Part shown: positions 63,169 through 64,000 of the stretch, piece after piece
How the letters are laid out: each line of letters opens with the position of its first letter
Position numbering within the stretch: position 1 is the first letter of the stretch
Origin: Arthrobacter sp. Soil736
GTDB taxonomy: Bacteria; Actinomycetota; Actinomycetes; Actinomycetales; Micrococcaceae
NCBI RefSeq assembly: GCF_001428005.1
Contig: NZ_LMSB01000001.1
Coordinates: 359,167-423,166, forward strand
Length of the DNA: 64,000 bases
Reading direction: 5' to 3'
Position numbers and translations under genes: made by a program
Notes under the pieces: model-generated
What the model was told of the DNA's origin: nothing
Database searches by the model: none
What the model saw: the letters and a program-made list of their open reading frames with translations, nothing else

Positions 63169-63498
63169 GTGCGCAAGAGAACAGCATGGATCATCGGAGC
63201 AGCAGTGGCTGCGGCAGCCCTGGGAGGCGCAACGGTTGCGGTGGCAGCCGGAAACCTGGTTGTTGACGACTTGACCTCGAACGGAGGTTCCCAGAGCACC
63301 CTGAGCCAGGCCGATCGCGACAAAGCAGTCGAGGCCGCGCTTGCCAAGGTGGGACCGGGCACGGTGACCGACGTTGAGGGTGGCGGGGACCCGGGCTCTG
63401 CCTACGAAGTTGAGATCCGGCTGAACAGCGGCTCGGAAGTCGAAGTGAACCTCGGCCCGGACTTCCAGGTCCTGAATCAGGGCGCCGAGGACGACTGA
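63169..63498 (+). CDS. Small exported PepSY-like protein
   Basis: A 109-residue protein from GTG 63169 with AAAGGAGA before it. The first ~27 residues form an N-terminal signal/anchor (TAWIIGAAVAAAALGGATVAVAAG). The rest resembles one PepSY unit: SQADRDKAVEAALAKVGPGTVTDVEGGGDPGSAYEVEIRL and VEVNLGPDFQVL. PepSY domains are thought to inhibit or assist exported proteases or bind ligands at the surface. No partner gene is adjacent. It is monocistronic between a terminator and a repeat cluster. Confidence 0.8.
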   Translation: MRKRTAWIIGAAVAAAALGGATVAVAAGNLVVDDLTSNGGSQSTLSQADRDKAVEAALAKVGPGTVTDVEGGGDPGSAYEVEIRLNSGSEVEVNLGPDFQVLNQGAEDD

Positions 63499-63507
63499 CC
63501 GCCCCGC

Positions 63508-63617
63508 GCTGATCGAGCGGGCCCGCTGATCGAGCCTGTCGAGATCGAGCAAACCCTGCTGATCGAGCCAACCCCGCTGATCGAGCCTGTCGAGATCGAG
63601 GTTCGACAGGCTCAACC
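63508..63617. repeat. GATCGAG extragenic repeat cluster and bidirectional hairpin
   Basis: GCTGATCGAG occurs four times (63508, 63525, 63558, 63576); two copies continue as CCTGTCGAGATCGAG. The last copy forms a perfect 11-bp hairpin with TCGACAGGCTC (63583-63613). It lies between the convergent PepSY gene and HA gene and could terminate both. The related solitary copy is at 57969. Confidence 0.9.
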
Positions 63618-63631
63618 ACCGGGGCACCGCG

Positions 63632-64000
63632 TCACGCCGACCGGCGCCCTTTGGGGGTCTTCCAGTCCGGCAGGACGCTTAGGCCGTCATCGAGGATGCG
63701 GGTAAGGGAGCCCGCCTCAGCGTCGCGGCGTCGGCGGCGCAGCCATGCTGCGAGGTTGCGTTCTGCGGCTTCTGACGAGTTATTTGCGGGGTATCGGCCT
63801 GTTTGCCGCACCATTCCGACGAGCTCGTTCATACGTTGGACGCTTCGTCGGGTTGCCCTGGCGGGGTCACCGTTGGCGGCGGCAAAGTGCTCCTCACGAA
63901 GCGCCGGATCGGCGGTCCTTGCGGCAGTCAGGTGGTAACCCACGGTTGATATGGGCGCCCCCGTCTGCGCTGAGATTTGTCCGCGGCTGAGGCCGCGTCG
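63632..64000 (-). CDS. HTH plus HA-repeat protein, paralogue, 5' end outside window
   Basis: A partial gene of at least 122 residues. It begins inside the helix-turn-helix-like segment RRGLSRGQISAQTGAPISTV, which aligns with RRGLSRKKIAGLTGAPSSTV of the protein at 23101-23730. The HA-type segment YPANNSSEAAERNLAAWLRRRRRDAEAG also aligns. Unlike that paralogue it ends after one HA unit (about 80 residues shorter). No helicase domain is present in the visible part. The adjacent repeat cluster is just beyond its stop codon. Confidence 0.75.
   Translation of the reverse strand, partial: RRGLSRGQISAQTGAPISTVGYHLTAARTADPALREEHFAAANGDPARATRRSVQRMNELVGMVRQTGRYPANNSSEAAERNLAAWLRRRRRDAEAGSLTRILDDGLSVLPDWKTPKGRRSA

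Overview
The window is high-GC actinobacterial DNA, most like Arthrobacter, Pseudarthrobacter or another Micrococcaceae member. This rests on frequent GTG and TTG starts, the DUF5997 and DUF6421 families, stand-alone helicase-associated (HA) repeat proteins, a DesA3-type desaturase with its own reductase, a c-di-AMP riboswitch in front of a NlpC/P60 gene, and GATCGAG-type extragenic repeats. No rRNA, tRNA, CRISPR array, prophage or insertion sequence was seen. Most of the window is catabolic and transport accessory genome.

Layout. 1-13.8 kb: a sugar-acid locus. A fused DUF1537 kinase/PdxA2-type dehydrogenase diverges from a Dpp-type ABC transporter, aldo/keto reductase, HpcH/HpaI aldolase, sialidase-like protein, SDR and DeoR regulator; a striking double palindrome lies between the divergent units. 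13.9-18 kb: PucR regulator, MFS transporter and ureohydrolase, probably for a guanidino compound. 18.3-22.4 kb: an ABC exporter (ATPase plus FtsX-like permease) divergent from a NarL-type two-component pair. 22.5-28.2 kb: universal stress protein, HA-repeat protein, an orphan gene, a large secreted FN3 protein, and DUF5997 divergent from an HTH-less LysR-like protein. 28.4-32.8 kb: pxpA, a pxpBC fusion and a biotin carboxylase/BCCP, together resembling a split urea carboxylase. 33-38 kb: DUF6421 with an SDR, and a polar amino-acid ABC transporter. 38-41.6 kb: a secreted L,D-transpeptidase with a C-terminal repeat region, then a decaying patch (truncated multicopper oxidase, internally deleted LacI). 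41.6-45.7 kb: sulfonate-type ABC transporter without a binding protein, flavin monooxygenase and FMN reductase. 45.7-53.8 kb: BASS transporter, diguanylate cyclase, a helical protein, NlpC/P60 protein with riboswitch, RelA/SpoT-domain synthetase coupled to a SulP transporter, and an esterase. 54-58 kb: desaturase electron-transfer pair, PfkB kinase, PEBP protein. 58-63 kb: LysR, tartrate/D-malate dehydrogenase, DctA and glycerate kinase, which form a complete tartrate-to-2-phosphoglycerate route. 63-64 kb: a PepSY-like protein, a repeat cluster, and a second HA protein cut by the window edge.

The most noteworthy items are the kinase-PdxA fusion with a preserved internal ribosome binding site, the oxoprolinase-like operon with its own biotin carboxylase, the paired HTH-HA proteins, the DUF5997/HTH-less LysR pair, the synthetase-SulP operon, and a 10-codon upstream ORF coupled to the desaturase reductase. 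All functional assignments come from recognising motifs and families by eye; no database search was run.
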